Part shown: in pieces, positions 48,453-56,336 of the stretch | Layout of the letters: every line of letters begins with the position of its first letter | Position numbering within the stretch: the stretch's first letter is position 1 | Assembly: GCF_031844685.1 (NCBI RefSeq) | Contig: NZ_CP134605.1 | Span: 3,058,001-3,122,000 of the forward strand | Reading direction: 5' to 3' | Source: Streptomyces sp. ITFR-21 | GTDB taxonomy: Bacteria > Actinomycetota > Actinomycetes > Streptomycetales > Streptomycetaceae | Length of the DNA: 64,000 nucleotides | Notes under the pieces: generated by a model | Told to the model about the DNA's origin: nothing | Seen by the model: the letters and a program-made list of their open reading frames with translations, nothing else | Database searches by the model: none | Made by a program: the position numbers and the translations under genes

Positions 48453-48842
48453 TCAGCGGCGTCGGACTGCCGCGCAGTGGACGCAGGTGGTGGTTGCCGG
48501 GAGGGCGTCCAGGCGGGCGGGCGGTATCGGCTCGCCGCAGCTCCGGCACCGGCCGTAGTCGCCCTGCTCCAGCCGCTGCGCCGCGCGGTCCAGGGCCGCG
48601 AGACGCTCTCGGGCCTGCCCGAGCAGAGCGGCGAGGTGGGCCCGCTCGAACGCGGTGCTCGATCCGTCCGGGTCGTGCTCGTCGTCGACCGCGACCAGGG
48701 CGTTCGCCGCGACGATCCCGTCGTACTCGCGGCTCAGCGCCGCGATCCGCGCGGTCGTGTCGACGCGTTCCGCCGCCAGACGCCCTCGCACGGCATCGCC
48801 TTCCGGACGGGGAGAACCGGCACTACCGGACGAATCGGTCAT
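48453..48842 (-). CDS. TraR/DksA-family zinc-finger protein
   Basis: 129 aa. An N-terminal coiled coil (about 20-85, with RIAALSREYDGIVAAN) and the C-terminal zinc finger CRSCGEPIPPARLDAL...CVHC form the DksA/TraR architecture. Such proteins enter the RNA polymerase secondary channel and modulate transcription during starvation. The coiled-coil tip lacks a clear DxxDxA motif. It is monocistronic. Confidence 0.85.
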   Translation of the reverse strand: MTDSSGSAGSPRPEGDAVRGRLAAERVDTTARIAALSREYDGIVAANALVAVDDEHDPDGSSTAFERAHLAALLGQARERLAALDRAAQRLEQGDYGRCRSCGEPIPPARLDALPATTTCVHCAAVRRR

Positions 48843-49309
48843 GTCGCCGACAACACCGTCCCGCCGGTCCCCATTCCCCGCGGTCCGCGGTCCGCGGTCC
48901 GCGGGGCCGGCGCCGGGATCGGGCCGCCGCCAGGGGCGGGGAGGAGTCCTGCGCCCCGGCCGGAGGCGACATCGCCACGCCGGCGGCGTTGCCGGGCCGC
49001 CGGGCCCCGGTCGACGGCGGGTGCCGGACCCCGGCGCACCCCGGACCCGAGGGGGGAACCCGTTGGCGCGCGTCCGACCGGGCGGCAAGCCTCCGTGACA
49101 GCCGCAGAACCGCCCGCCGGTACGCCCTACCCGGCCGCGGAGGTGAAACGCTTCATCCGGCGCGCACGCCGCGGGGGCAGCGCGTAACGCTGCGGGGCGA
49201 CCCTGGCGGTGGCTGCCGGCCGGGCGCCCGGCGGGGTGATCGCGGCGGGCCGGCGGGCGGGGAGAGGCGGGCGGCGGGCCGCAGGAGGCGGGGCCGGGGT
49301 CGGTGGTTC
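48843..49309. other. Intergenic region upstream of the DksA-like gene
   Basis: It includes a 7-base tandem repeat (GGTCCGC, three to four copies) at 48880-48904. No gene is seen. Confidence 0.4.
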
Positions 49310-49457
49310 GGATGTCCGCAGGCGGCGGGGGCGGAGTCGGTGTGTCGCGGCCGCACGGTGGAGGAGGGACGCGGCATGGTGTGTCGTCGGGCGACGGGAA
49401 CGCGGCGGACGTACGGGCCGGGGCCCGCGGCGCCGCGCTGCTCCCCACGACAGGCCC
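49310..49457 (-). repeat. Dispersed repeat, copy 2
   Basis: The partner of 36780-36937. On the minus strand it starts at the TAG stop of the GAF-ANTAR gene (TAGGGCCTG) and extends downstream, exactly as copy 1 starts at the fur stop. It shares the CGGGCCGGGGCCCG palindrome. Confidence 0.7.
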
Positions 49458-50275
49458 TAGAGGCGCCGGCCCCGCGAGGGGGCGCTGCCGGGGCGGCCGA
49501 GCCGGCCGTCCGTGGTCGACGGGGGCGGCGGGGGCGGCGGGGGCGGCGGGATCAGCAGGGTGTCCAGGCGGCCGTCGATGACGGCGTGCGCGAGGTCCGA
49601 GATCCGCAGGTTGTGGAAGCGGGCGTAGGTGCGCAGCGCGGTGAACGCCTGGTCGACGTCGCTGTTCCAGCGCTCGGCGAGGACGCCCTTGGCCTGTTCG
49701 ATCACGACACGGGTGTTCAGCGCGTTCTGCAGCTGGGTGGTCTCGATGTGGGACCGGTCCAGGGTGCGCTGCTGGAGGATGGCGATGGTCGCGATGTCGG
49801 CCATCGCCTGGGCCAGCGCGATGTCCTCCGGGGGAAGCTGGCCGCGGTCGGTGTGGAAGAGGTTCAGCGCGCCGACGACCCGGTCCCTGACCCGCAGCGG
49901 AATGGCGTGGGTGACCTGGAACCCCGCCGCGCCGGCCCGGAGCGCGAACGCCTCCCAGGGCTTGGTGACGGCCGGGTCGGTCAGGTCGATGTTCACCCTG
50001 GCCACACCGGAGCGGTAGCAGTCGACGCACGGGCCCTGCGCCTGTTGCAGGGCGAAGAGTTCGAGCAGCCGGGTGTGCTCGTCCGACGCGGCGACGGCCT
50101 GCAGCTCGCCGTTCTGGTCGGCGAGCAGGATGCCGGCGGCCGGAACGTCCAGCAGTTCCACGCACCGTGAGGACAGCCGCTGCAGGAAGTCGATGACGTC
50201 GAAGTCGTCGATCAGGGAGTCGGCCAACTCCACGAAGATCTCCATCAGACGCAAAGGGCGAGCCATGACGATCAT
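49457..50275 (-). CDS. GAF-ANTAR RNA-binding regulator, first copy
   Basis: 272 aa from ATG 50275, which overlaps the stop of the second GAF-ANTAR gene (ATGA); ATG 50266 is a possible alternative. A GAF domain (about 15-160, with GPCVDCYRSG) is followed by an ANTAR domain (about 190-245, RVVIEQAKGVLAERW) and a Pro-rich tail. ANTAR proteins bind paired hairpins in nascent RNA and prevent termination. The two Cys in CVDC may sense redox or metal. Its stop begins the dispersed repeat. Confidence 0.9.
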   Translation of the reverse strand: MIVMARPLRLMEIFVELADSLIDDFDVIDFLQRLSSRCVELLDVPAAGILLADQNGELQAVAASDEHTRLLELFALQQAQGPCVDCYRSGVARVNIDLTDPAVTKPWEAFALRAGAAGFQVTHAIPLRVRDRVVGALNLFHTDRGQLPPEDIALAQAMADIATIAILQQRTLDRSHIETTQLQNALNTRVVIEQAKGVLAERWNSDVDQAFTALRTYARFHNLRISDLAHAVIDGRLDTLLIPPPPPPPPPPSTTDGRLGRPGSAPSRGRRL

Positions 50276-51006
50276 CCCTCTCGATTCTCGGACGAGGACG
50301 GTGTGTCCGTGTCCGTCGGCAGACGCAATCGTCTGGCCACGACGTCGCCGGCCACCTCGTGCAGCGGGCGGGCGTGGGAGTAGGCGTAGGCGCGCAGCCT
50401 CAACAGCGCTTCGGCCAGGGACACTTCGAGCTGGACGCTGACCATGCCGGTGGCCTGGTGCACCTCGGCGCGGTGCAGTTCGGCCGGCACACCCGTACCG
50501 GGGCCGCCGCGCAGCCCGGTGCCGGTCGCGCCGTTCGGTTCGGCGCCGGCCCCGCCCAGGTACCAGGCGGTGAGGGCCGAGGCCAGGGCCAGCGCGTCCG
50601 CGGTCTGTGTCTCCCGCAGCGGGCCGGGAGTCGCGCTGACAGCGGTCAGCACCCCGAGGTGGATCGCGCCCAGCCGCAGCGGGAAGCAGAACAAGCCGCC
50701 TACGGACAGCTCCAGTTCGGCCATCGACGCCCGCAACGCCGGCCAGCGCCCCGGCGGTGCGGTCCGCACGTCCGGAACGGTGATCGGGGCGCCGGTGCGG
50801 ACCGTGTCGGCCGCCGGCCCCTCGCCCAGGGTGAACTGGAGTTCCTCCACCAGGACGCTGTCCTTGCCGAAGGACCAGATCAGTTCGGCCCCGGGGCCCG
50901 CGACGGTCAGCGACAGCGACACCCCGTCCACCTCCAAGGCGTCCGCGCAGGCGGCGGCCAGGTTTTGGTCCTGTCCCAGGTGCAGCCGGGCCAGCACGGC
51001 CGCCAT
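50272..51006 (-). CDS. GAF-ANTAR RNA-binding regulator, second copy
   Basis: 244 aa if ATG 51006 is the start; a TTG at 51021, overlapping the STAS stop, is also possible. A GAF-like domain (about 15-150, LTVAGPGAELIWSFGKD, ITVPDVRTAPPGRWP) is followed by an ANTAR segment (about 180-235, VHQATGMVSVQLEVSLAEAL). It is the middle gene of a STAS-GAF/ANTAR-GAF/ANTAR operon, so the three products may form one stress-response pathway. Confidence 0.85.
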   Translation of the reverse strand: MAAVLARLHLGQDQNLAAACADALEVDGVSLSLTVAGPGAELIWSFGKDSVLVEELQFTLGEGPAADTVRTGAPITVPDVRTAPPGRWPALRASMAELELSVGGLFCFPLRLGAIHLGVLTAVSATPGPLRETQTADALALASALTAWYLGGAGAEPNGATGTGLRGGPGTGVPAELHRAEVHQATGMVSVQLEVSLAEALLRLRAYAYSHARPLHEVAGDVVARRLRLPTDTDTPSSSENREG

Positions 51007-51017
51007 CCGGTCAGTGA

Positions 51018-51404
51018 TCAACGCCCGCTCCGCGCCAGCGGGGAGGCGGACGCGGGGGTCGGTTCCGGTCGGTTCCGGCAGGCGTCGCCGATCGTGGCGT
51101 ACCGCGGGAACTCCCCGCCCAGGTCGGTCACGTCCAGCAGCCGCCCGATGCTGGGCCGGGTGTACACCAGCCGGACCCAGCCCCCAGCGGCCAGGCACCG
51201 CGCCCGGACCTCGCACAGCGCCCGCAGCGGTATGCAGTCCATGAACGTCACCGCCCGCAGGTCCACGACCAGCCGCGGCGAGGACGGCCCGGCGCCCACC
51301 CGGCGCAGCAGCGGCCCGAACCACCGGGCGCTGTCCAGGTCGAGTTCGCCGGTGAGGCGTACCACCTCGTGCCGCGGGACCTTCTGGTCGTCAACGGTCG
51401 TCAT
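51018..51404 (-). CDS. STAS-domain protein lacking the usual phosphorylated serine
   Basis: 128 aa from ATG 51404 with AAGGGGG upstream. It has the anti-anti-sigma fold (VVRLTGELDLDSARWF, RLVVDLRAVTFMDCIPLRALCE). In SpoIIAA/RsbV proteins the segment after FMD is S-S/G with a serine that is phosphorylated; here it is CIP, so regulation by an anti-sigma kinase is unlikely in the usual form. First gene of the GAF/ANTAR operon. Confidence 0.85.
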   Translation of the reverse strand: MTTVDDQKVPRHEVVRLTGELDLDSARWFGPLLRRVGAGPSSPRLVVDLRAVTFMDCIPLRALCEVRARCLAAGGWVRLVYTRPSIGRLLDVTDLGGEFPRYATIGDACRNRPEPTPASASPLARSGR

Positions 51405-52083
51405 CCGTGCCCACCCCCTTCGGGGGTCCACCGCGCGTCCGGAGCCGGACGTGCCGGGGTCAAGGGCACTCGCTTGCGTCCATAGTGCTCCCGTTCACCG
51501 CGGGATGGGGGAATCGGCGGCAGCTGATTCCACTCGTCACCCGTCCGACACGCGCCGGTTACTTCGGGCCACCGCCTGCCGTGCGCCCATCGCGCGCGTC
51601 CGCCCCGACGGCGGACGCGTCCGCCCGTGCTGATGCCCCGTCGGATCCCGAACGACGGTCTGACCGCGCGGGGTTGCGGCGCCGCGGGGCGGAGGCGGGG
51701 CAGCGGCGGGGTGGTTCGGAAACGGATGGCGACCGGCCGGCCACGGCGGTCCCGTTCGGGGAGCGGGGGGGGGGAGGAAGCCGGCGGCGCCGGTGCGGAC
51801 GCGGTGGGCGGCCCAGACGGCCGCGACCGCGTCGAGGACGCCGTCGGTGGGGACGGGGTCCACCGCGACGAGGTCGTCTGGGAGGCGGATGCCGCGGGCG
51901 GCCGGGAGGACGCGGCGGGCACGGCGCGTGCGGCCCGGCGCGGCGCGGACGGTGCACGCCGGCCGCACCGGCCGAGTGGCGATCATCACGCCGGAACCGG
52001 GAATGCGGCTTGGCGCCGGGCCGCTGAGGGAGTACGGAGGGCCGCGCATTCGTGAGACCCCTTCGGACAAGGAAGTTGGCGCC
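51405..52083. other. Divergent promoter region with a gene relic
   Basis: It lies between the leftward STAS operon and the rightward UspA gene. It contains the DUF429-like relic at 51774-51915 and otherwise no gene. Confidence 0.4.
51774..51915 (-). pseudogene. Possible 3' relic of a DUF429-family gene
   Basis: The minus-strand reading RGIRLPDDL, VPTDGVLDAVAAVWAAHR and TGAAGFLP resembles the C-terminal end of DUF429 predicted nucleases (typically DVLDAAAAAWSAHR...LP). Neither a start nor the catalytic part is present. Confidence 0.35.
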
Positions 52084-52518
52084 ATGTACAAGAACATCCT
52101 TACCGCCGTGGACGGTTCGGCCCACGGCACCGCCGTACTGGACGCGGTGGCGTCCCTCGCGAAGCTGACGGAGGGGAAGGTGCACGTCATCCACATCCTG
52201 CCCTCCGAGGTCATCTCCGGCGGGATCACCTCCACGGTCGTCCCGGTCGAGGAGATCGCGCAGAGCCGGCAGGTCGTGGACGACGCGGTGGCCCGGCTGC
52301 GCGACGAGGGGATCACCGCCGACGGCGAGGTGGACGAGGGGCTGCGCGGCGAACTGGCGGCCATCCTCGTGGATCGGGCGGAGGCGCTCGGCAGCGACCT
52401 CATCGTCGTCGGCCCCGGCCACTACAGCGGCATCTCCGCGCTGCTGCACCCGAGCGTGAGCCGCGGCGTGGCGAAGTCCTCGCCGGTGTCGGTGCTGCTC
52501 GTACGCAGCGAGGCGTGA
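52084..52518 (+). CDS. Universal stress protein (UspA family)
   Basis: 144 aa from ATG 52084 with AAGGAAG upstream. The USP fold is clear: ILTAVDGSAHGTAVLDAV at the N-terminus and the ATP-binding signature VVGPGHYSGISALLHPSVSRGV (G-x2-G-x9-G/S type). It is probably a small ATP-binding stress protein of redox or starvation response. It is divergent from the STAS operon. Confidence 0.92.
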   Translation: MYKNILTAVDGSAHGTAVLDAVASLAKLTEGKVHVIHILPSEVISGGITSTVVPVEEIAQSRQVVDDAVARLRDEGITADGEVDEGLRGELAAILVDRAEALGSDLIVVGPGHYSGISALLHPSVSRGVAKSSPVSVLLVRSEA

Positions 52519-52543
52519 CAGCGGGCGGCGACCGACCCCGGAC

Positions 52544-52567
52544 GCCGGGCCCGGCACCGGGCCCGGC
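52544..52567. terminator. Terminator after the UspA gene
   Basis: A perfect 11-base inverted repeat (GCCGGGCCCGG and CCGGGCCCGGC) with a 2-base loop. It may serve the convergent SURF1 gene as well. Confidence 0.7.
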
Positions 52568-52599
52568 AGGACCGCCACCGGTCGCCGCCGTCCGCGACC

Positions 52600-53427
52600 T
52601 CAGGGTGACGCGGCCGGGGCCGGCTGCGGCGCCGGGGCCGCGGGCCTGCTCCGCCGTTCTTTGAGCTCCTGCCGCAGCAGCACCCACCAGCCGACCGGGA
52701 CCATCAGCGCGAACAGCCACCACTGGACCGCGTACGGCAGGTGCACGCCCTGGCCGACGACGGCTTCGCTGGTGGACTGGCTGCTGTTGGGCGGCGCGAC
52801 CAACTCGGCGGAGTCGGCCGGGGTGAGCGGCGGGCTGGCCCGGACCAGCTCCAGATAGCCGCCCAGGACCGGTTCCGGCAGCGCCGCGGCCTGCTCCTTG
52901 CTGTTGATCAGCATGTACTGGCGCGGCGGCAGCCCGCGTACCTCGCGGATGCCGCTGACCGCGGAGGTCTCGTCGGGCTGCAACCGCCCGGTGACCGTCA
53001 CCTTACCCGGCGGCGTCCTCGGCAGGGCCGGGAACGCGGCGCCGTCGGAGTCGTCGGGCGCCACCCAGCCCCGGTTGACCAGCACGGCGTCGCCGTGGTC
53101 GGTGATCAGCGGGGTGATCAGGAAGAAGCCGATGGCGCCGTCGGTGTTGGTGCGGCGCCTGACCACGAACTGGTGCGCGGCGTCGAAGCGCCCGGTCGCC
53201 GTGACGGGCCGGTACCGGAGAGCGCCGGGCACGTCCGTACCGGGGCGGGTGAGCGTGTCGACCGGGACCGGGGCGGAGTGGACCGCCAGCGAGATCACGT
53301 GGTTGCTCTTCTTCGTCTGCTGGTAGCGGTGGAACTGCCACAGGCCCAGCCGGTACATGGCCAATACCATCGCCAGTGCCAGCAGGGTCAGCAGGATCCA
53401 GCGGCGGGTGAGCAGAACACGGGGCAC
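52600..53427 (-). CDS. SURF1-family membrane protein
   Basis: 275 aa from GTG 53427; GTG 53448 is possible but would place GGAGG inside the gene. Two transmembrane helices, one N-terminal (ILLTLLALAMVLAMYRLGLW, with the family's LGLWQFHR) and one C-terminal (YAVQWWLFALMVPVGWW), flank an extracytoplasmic domain with YRPVTATGRF and VLVNRGWV. SURF1 proteins help assemble cytochrome c oxidase heme centres. No oxidase genes are adjacent, as is usual in Streptomyces. Confidence 0.92.
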   Translation of the reverse strand: MPRVLLTRRWILLTLLALAMVLAMYRLGLWQFHRYQQTKKSNHVISLAVHSAPVPVDTLTRPGTDVPGALRYRPVTATGRFDAAHQFVVRRRTNTDGAIGFFLITPLITDHGDAVLVNRGWVAPDDSDGAAFPALPRTPPGKVTVTGRLQPDETSAVSGIREVRGLPPRQYMLINSKEQAAALPEPVLGGYLELVRASPPLTPADSAELVAPPNSSQSTSEAVVGQGVHLPYAVQWWLFALMVPVGWWVLLRQELKERRSRPAAPAPQPAPAASP

Positions 53428-53700
53428 TCCGTGACGGTACCTCCGCACCTGTTCCCCCCGTGCCCTGGGGTCCCCCGGGGGCGGTACGAAAGCGGGCGGT
53501 ACGAGAGCAGGCGGTACGAAAGCGGTGGCCGCCGCGGCTCGGGCCGGACGAAGTGGGCCGGTTCGCGTGCGCTATGAGCCATATCCCGCGCGGGGTGGTG
53601 ACGGACCGGACACGCGCCATACTCTGGTGGTAACACTGAGCTGCCCGCGCTCTCTATTCGGTAGTCAGCACCGGGGGCGCTGGGGCTGGACGGGGGGGGC

Positions 53701-55242
53701 TTGTTCAGCGAGGTCGACGACTACGGGCCGAGCGTCATGCAGAGGCTGGTCGAACTGATGAGTGCGGTTCACGAACTCGACGGACCCGAGGAGCGCACCA
53801 CTTTCATCGGCGTATTGAGGGCGGGGTTACCCGCGCTGGGCGATATCCCGCGGCACAGCCGGGCGAGAGTCGAGACGGTGGCCATCGTCAAGGCGTGCAT
53901 GGAGGCCCGTGGGGGGCTGCGCGCACTGGCCACCGCTCTGGAGACCTTCGCTCCCGGGTCCGTTGCGGCGCACGAGATCAGGGAGCTCGAGCAGCGGGCG
54001 GTGCTGGAGGTCCTGACTGAGGCCGAGCGGCGCGAGGCCCGGGTCCTGCTGTCCCGGGCCGGCCCTCTCGACGCGGCCGCCCTGCTGTACGCGGCGAGCG
54101 AGGGCCTGCTGCGGGTCCGTGACACGCGGGCACTGACCCTGGGCGACGCCTTCGGCCACCTCGCCCGGGTCAACGCCCGCGCCGACGGGCTGCTGCCCGT
54201 GATGGCGCTGTTCGAGCATACGTGCGCCGCCCTCAGCGGAACCGACACCGACCCGCGGGTGGCCGAAAACCTGCGGCGCTGGAACGACGACCTGGCGGAC
54301 CGGCTCGCGGTGAAACCCCCGCTCAAGGCCCTGCGCGCCGAGATCGCCCAGACCGCCGTGACACCGCCGGCGCCCGCCTGCCTCGTCATCCAGCTGAGCC
54401 CGCACGGCACGGGCGGGAACCGGTACCACCTGTCGTCCTGGCAGCAGGTGTATCCCGGCCCGTGGCGGCCGGAGCGCGGCGAGGAGGATCTGGTCGTCTC
54501 CCGCGACGGCATCGACGCCGCCGTCGCACGGCTGGTCGCGCGGGCGGAGGAGCGCTGGGGCGAGCAGGGCGGCAGTCCGATGCTGGAGTTCATCCTCCCG
54601 CTGGCGCTGATGAACCACCCGATCGAGTGGGCTCCGGCCGACCCCGGGTCCGCGTCGGCGCCCCTGTGCCTGACCTATCCCGTGGCCCTGCGCAGCCTGG
54701 AGCGCATGCGGGCCCGCAAGTACCACCGGCAGTGGCGCAACCGCTGGCTGCGGCTGACCGGTGAGCACGGCATCACCTGCCACTGGGACACCTCGGGCCG
54801 GCGCGACCACGACCCCGACCGCTGGCGGAACCAGCTGGCCGGCGACGAGGGCCTGGTCTCGGTCGCGCTCAGCTCGCCCCCGCTGGCGGAGGCCGACGGC
54901 GGCATGGCCGCGCTGCGGACGGCGCTGTTCGCCGGGGTGCCGCTGGTCGTCTGGGACCGCCGGTCCCCCGCTCCGGACGAATCCCGCCGGCAGCTGAGGA
55001 GGCTGATGAGGGGCACCCCGGAAGACCTGCGCAAAGGGGTGCGGAAAATCCGCTGCGAGGCCGCCACCACCACCGCGGCCAAGCGCGGTTCGCACCCGGG
55101 GAAATACCTCGCGGTGCTGCTCGACGACCCCGATCGCATGGTCGACGGGGACGTGTTCGAGGCGGAATACGCGGCGGGAGCGGGATACCGGGCGGAATAC
55201 GAGAGCGCGCGGGACACGCGGTACGGGAGGGAGGACGGATGA
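53701..55242 (+). CDS. VMAP protein of a vWA-MoxR conflict system, with N-terminal effector-associated domain
   Basis: 513 aa from TTG 53701. It begins with an effector-associated domain (about 10-90, MQRLVELMSAVHELDGPEER), then a helical middle, then the VMAP C-terminal region (about 225-500, LVIQLSPHGTGGNRYHLSSW, LEFILPLALMNHPIEW). VMAP (vWA-MoxR-associated protein) is one of three core parts of ternary conflict systems; it is thought to couple effector modules to the MoxR ATPase. It overlaps the MoxR gene by four bases. The effector-associated domain probably recruits a matching effector, possibly the caspase-like protein downstream. Confidence 0.85.
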   Translation: MFSEVDDYGPSVMQRLVELMSAVHELDGPEERTTFIGVLRAGLPALGDIPRHSRARVETVAIVKACMEARGGLRALATALETFAPGSVAAHEIRELEQRAVLEVLTEAERREARVLLSRAGPLDAAALLYAASEGLLRVRDTRALTLGDAFGHLARVNARADGLLPVMALFEHTCAALSGTDTDPRVAENLRRWNDDLADRLAVKPPLKALRAEIAQTAVTPPAPACLVIQLSPHGTGGNRYHLSSWQQVYPGPWRPERGEEDLVVSRDGIDAAVARLVARAEERWGEQGGSPMLEFILPLALMNHPIEWAPADPGSASAPLCLTYPVALRSLERMRARKYHRQWRNRWLRLTGEHGITCHWDTSGRRDHDPDRWRNQLAGDEGLVSVALSSPPLAEADGGMAALRTALFAGVPLVVWDRRSPAPDESRRQLRRLMRGTPEDLRKGVRKIRCEAATTTAAKRGSHPGKYLAVLLDDPDRMVDGDVFEAEYAAGAGYRAEYESARDTRYGREDG

Positions 55243-56336
55243 GCGACGACCATCGTCCGGCGCGCAAGGAGGCCGGCGCCGTGACGCGCAACTGGTGGAT
55301 CTACCGCGGCACCGGACAGCCGCTCACCGACATCCGCCTGGCCGACATCCTGCCGCCGCCGCCCGGCTGGCGGGATTTCGACGGCGGACCGGTGCTGCCG
55401 CCGGTGCCCGCGGAAAGCGACGAGAACGACCGTCGGCTGGGTGTGGCGGGCCGGGCGACGCCCCGGCAGAAGGCGCAGGACATCGACCTGATCAACACCG
55501 CTCTGCTGCTGCGCCGGCCGCTCCTGGTGACGGGACGCCCCGGCATCGGGAAGTCGACGCTGGCCTACCTGGTCTCCCGCGAGCTGGGCCTGGGCCGGGT
55601 GCTCCGCTGGGGGATCACCTCGCGCACGAGCCTGCGCTCCGGGCTGTACGAGTACGACGCCATCGGGCGGGCCCAGGCGTCGGTCGGACGGGGACCGGCT
55701 GCCGGGCCGGTCCCGGACCCGCTCGCCGGGTCCGCCAAGGACGACGAGGGCCGGCCGCGGATCGGCGACTTCGTCCGGCTGGGCCCGCTGGGCACCGCGC
55801 TGCTGCCGTACGAACTGCCGCGCGTCCTGCTCATCGACGAGCTGGACAAGGGCGACATCGACCTGCCCAACGACCTCCTGCACGTCCTGGAGAACGGCTC
55901 CTTCGACATTCCCGAACTGGTGCGCGCCCGCCAGCACGAAGGGCACGCGCAGGTGTTCACCGACGATCCGGTCGGCACGGTCGAGGTGGTCGACGGCCGT
56001 GTCACCTGCCGGGCCTTCCCGTTCATCGTGATCACCAGCAACGGAGAGCGGCAGTTCCCGCCCGCCTTCCTGCGCCGCTGTATCAGGCTGGACGTCTCCC
56101 CGCCCACCCAGGAGCAGCTCGCCGCCATGATCGCGGCCCACTTCCGCGACCCGGACGGCCAGTACGACGCGATGATCGCGGCCTTCATGAGACGCAGCGC
56201 GGAGAACGGCGGGCTGGCCACCGACCAGCTGTTGAACGCCGTCTTCCTGCGGACGAAGGCCAACGTCCAGGAGGACGACGACTCGTGGACCGGGGTGCTG
56301 AACACTCTCTGGCGTGATCTCTCGGGTGCTCCCTGA
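55239..56336 (+). CDS. MoxR-type AAA+ ATPase of the conflict system
   Basis: 365 aa from ATG 55239 (ATGA overlap with VMAP). AAA+ motifs are VTGRPGIGKSTLAYLV (Walker A), LLIDELDKGDIDLPNDLLHV (Walker B with the MoxR-type DELDK), VITSNGERQFPPAFLRRC (sensor 1, Arg finger). The Walker A sequence and substrate-facing regions are as in other ternary systems. It should form a hexamer that remodels partner proteins using ATP. Its stop overlaps the next start by one base (TGATG). Confidence 0.92.
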   Translation: MSDDHRPARKEAGAVTRNWWIYRGTGQPLTDIRLADILPPPPGWRDFDGGPVLPPVPAESDENDRRLGVAGRATPRQKAQDIDLINTALLLRRPLLVTGRPGIGKSTLAYLVSRELGLGRVLRWGITSRTSLRSGLYEYDAIGRAQASVGRGPAAGPVPDPLAGSAKDDEGRPRIGDFVRLGPLGTALLPYELPRVLLIDELDKGDIDLPNDLLHVLENGSFDIPELVRARQHEGHAQVFTDDPVGTVEVVDGRVTCRAFPFIVITSNGERQFPPAFLRRCIRLDVSPPTQEQLAAMIAAHFRDPDGQYDAMIAAFMRRSAENGGLATDQLLNAVFLRTKANVQEDDDSWTGVLNTLWRDLSGAP

